Shown in pieces: positions 8,061 to 8,180 of a stretch of 8,180 bases of DNA. This stretch comes from Bacillota bacterium. Lineage in GTDB: Bacteria; Bacillota; Clostridia; Oscillospirales; Ruminococcaceae. Location of the stretch: positions 1 through 8,180 of the forward strand of contig JAEWZG010000088.1 of NCBI GenBank assembly GCA_023395435.1, written 5' to 3'. Each line of letters opens with the position of its first letter. The stretch's first letter is position 1. The position numbers and the translations under genes are program-made. The notes beneath the pieces are model-generated. The model was not told where the DNA came from and made no database searches. It worked only from the letters and a program-made list of their open reading frames with translations.

Positions 8061-8076
8061 ATTATCCAGCCTCCTT
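8058..8076 (-). promoter_or_regulatory. malF ribosome binding site and GTG start
   Basis: On the minus strand AAGGAGG (8076-8070) is followed by a nine-base spacer and GTG (8060-8058). An ATG in the GATAATGTGA context just before it is in another frame and meets a stop at once. The upstream in-frame ATG at 8081-8079 has no binding site and lies inside a small hairpin, so GTG is the likely start. Confidence 0.8.
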
Positions 8077-8096
8077 AACATTTATTTTAAATGTTA
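8076..8096 (-). other. Small AT-rich hairpin next to the malF binding site
   Basis: Positions 8076-8084 pair with 8088-8096, a 9-bp stem with a 3-base loop and only one G:C pair. Its 3' side on the minus strand ends on the first base of AAGGAGG. It is weak and may arise by chance, but it would hide the decoy ATG at 8081 and could slightly modulate access to the malF start. Confidence 0.4.
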
Positions 8097-8106
8097 TTAG
8101 TTATAA

Positions 8107-8135
8107 ACAGCTTGAAGCCTGGGGCTTCAAGCTGT
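8107..8135 (-). other. Strong stem-loop between the binding-protein gene and malF
   Basis: Positions 8107-8119 pair perfectly with 8123-8135, a 13-bp stem with about half G:C pairs and a 3-base loop. On the minus strand it is followed by TTTATAA, too short a T run for an efficient terminator. It begins 23 bases after the stop codon of the upstream gene. Such hairpins after a solute-binding-protein gene often protect the upstream mRNA or cause partial read-through, so that binding protein is made in excess of permease. That role is inferred here. Confidence 0.82.
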
Positions 8136-8158
8136 CATAAATATTAATAATAACTAAG

Positions 8159-8180
8159 TTATTTTGTTATCTGAGCAACC
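8159..8180 (-). CDS. malE: C-terminal end of probable maltodextrin-binding protein (partial)
   Basis: Only six codons and a stop are inside the window: VAQITK, then TAA at 8161-8159. The ending resembles the ITK tail of E. coli MalE (QTRITK), and a binding-protein gene is expected directly upstream of malF. Frame choice rests on that resemblance and on gene order. One other frame gives GCSDNKIT with a stop at 8156-8154 and cannot be excluded. The protein would be a lipid-anchored receptor delivering maltodextrin to MalFG. Confidence 0.55.

Noticed and set aside
1..8180. CRISPR array, insertion sequence, tRNA/rRNA genes or phage remnants
   Set aside because: No regularly spaced repeats, terminal inverted repeats, transposase motifs or structural RNA signatures were seen; almost all of the window is occupied by the operon.

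Overview
This window is one coherent metabolic locus, a maltodextrin/starch utilisation operon read entirely on the minus strand (from the right edge to the left). The sequence is AT-rich, the ribosome binding sites are strong AGGAGG/AAGGTGG types, the amylase is a lipoprotein with a Gram-positive style lipobox, and no transport ATPase is present among the genes seen. Together these point to a low-GC Firmicute, most likely an anaerobic clostridial gut or rumen bacterium. That assignment is inference; the species cannot be read from the window. Stop codons are standard (TAA, TAG, TGA).

Layout in transcription order: the last six codons of a probable maltodextrin-binding protein (8159-8180); a 98-base junction with two stem-loops and the malF ribosome binding site; MalF-type permease (true start probably GTG at 8060, stop at 6630); MalG-type permease (6633-5773, overlapping malF by ATGA); a 97-base junction with a long AT-rich stem-loop; a cell-surface GH13 alpha-amylase lipoprotein (5678-4047); MalQ 4-alpha-glucanotransferase (4034-2538); a glycogen/maltodextrin phosphorylase (2514-175); and a strong intrinsic terminator (about 132-164). 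Past the terminator, positions 51-131 form a small promoter-like region with two short palindromes, followed by the first 16 codons of another minus-strand gene that runs off the left edge.

How the genes fit together: the tethered amylase would cut starch or maltodextrin outside the cell. The binding protein and MalFG would import the linear oligosaccharides, powered by an ATPase encoded elsewhere. MalQ would rearrange short chains into longer ones and release glucose. The phosphorylase would convert the longer chains to glucose-1-phosphate. All catalytic residues I looked for are present, and no gene appears broken.

I did not find an undescribed system. The most interesting details are a four-cysteine cluster inserted in the amylase, stem-loops placed at the binding-protein/permease and permease/enzyme junctions, a malF start that is easily mis-called, and the palindromes in front of the unidentified left-edge gene.
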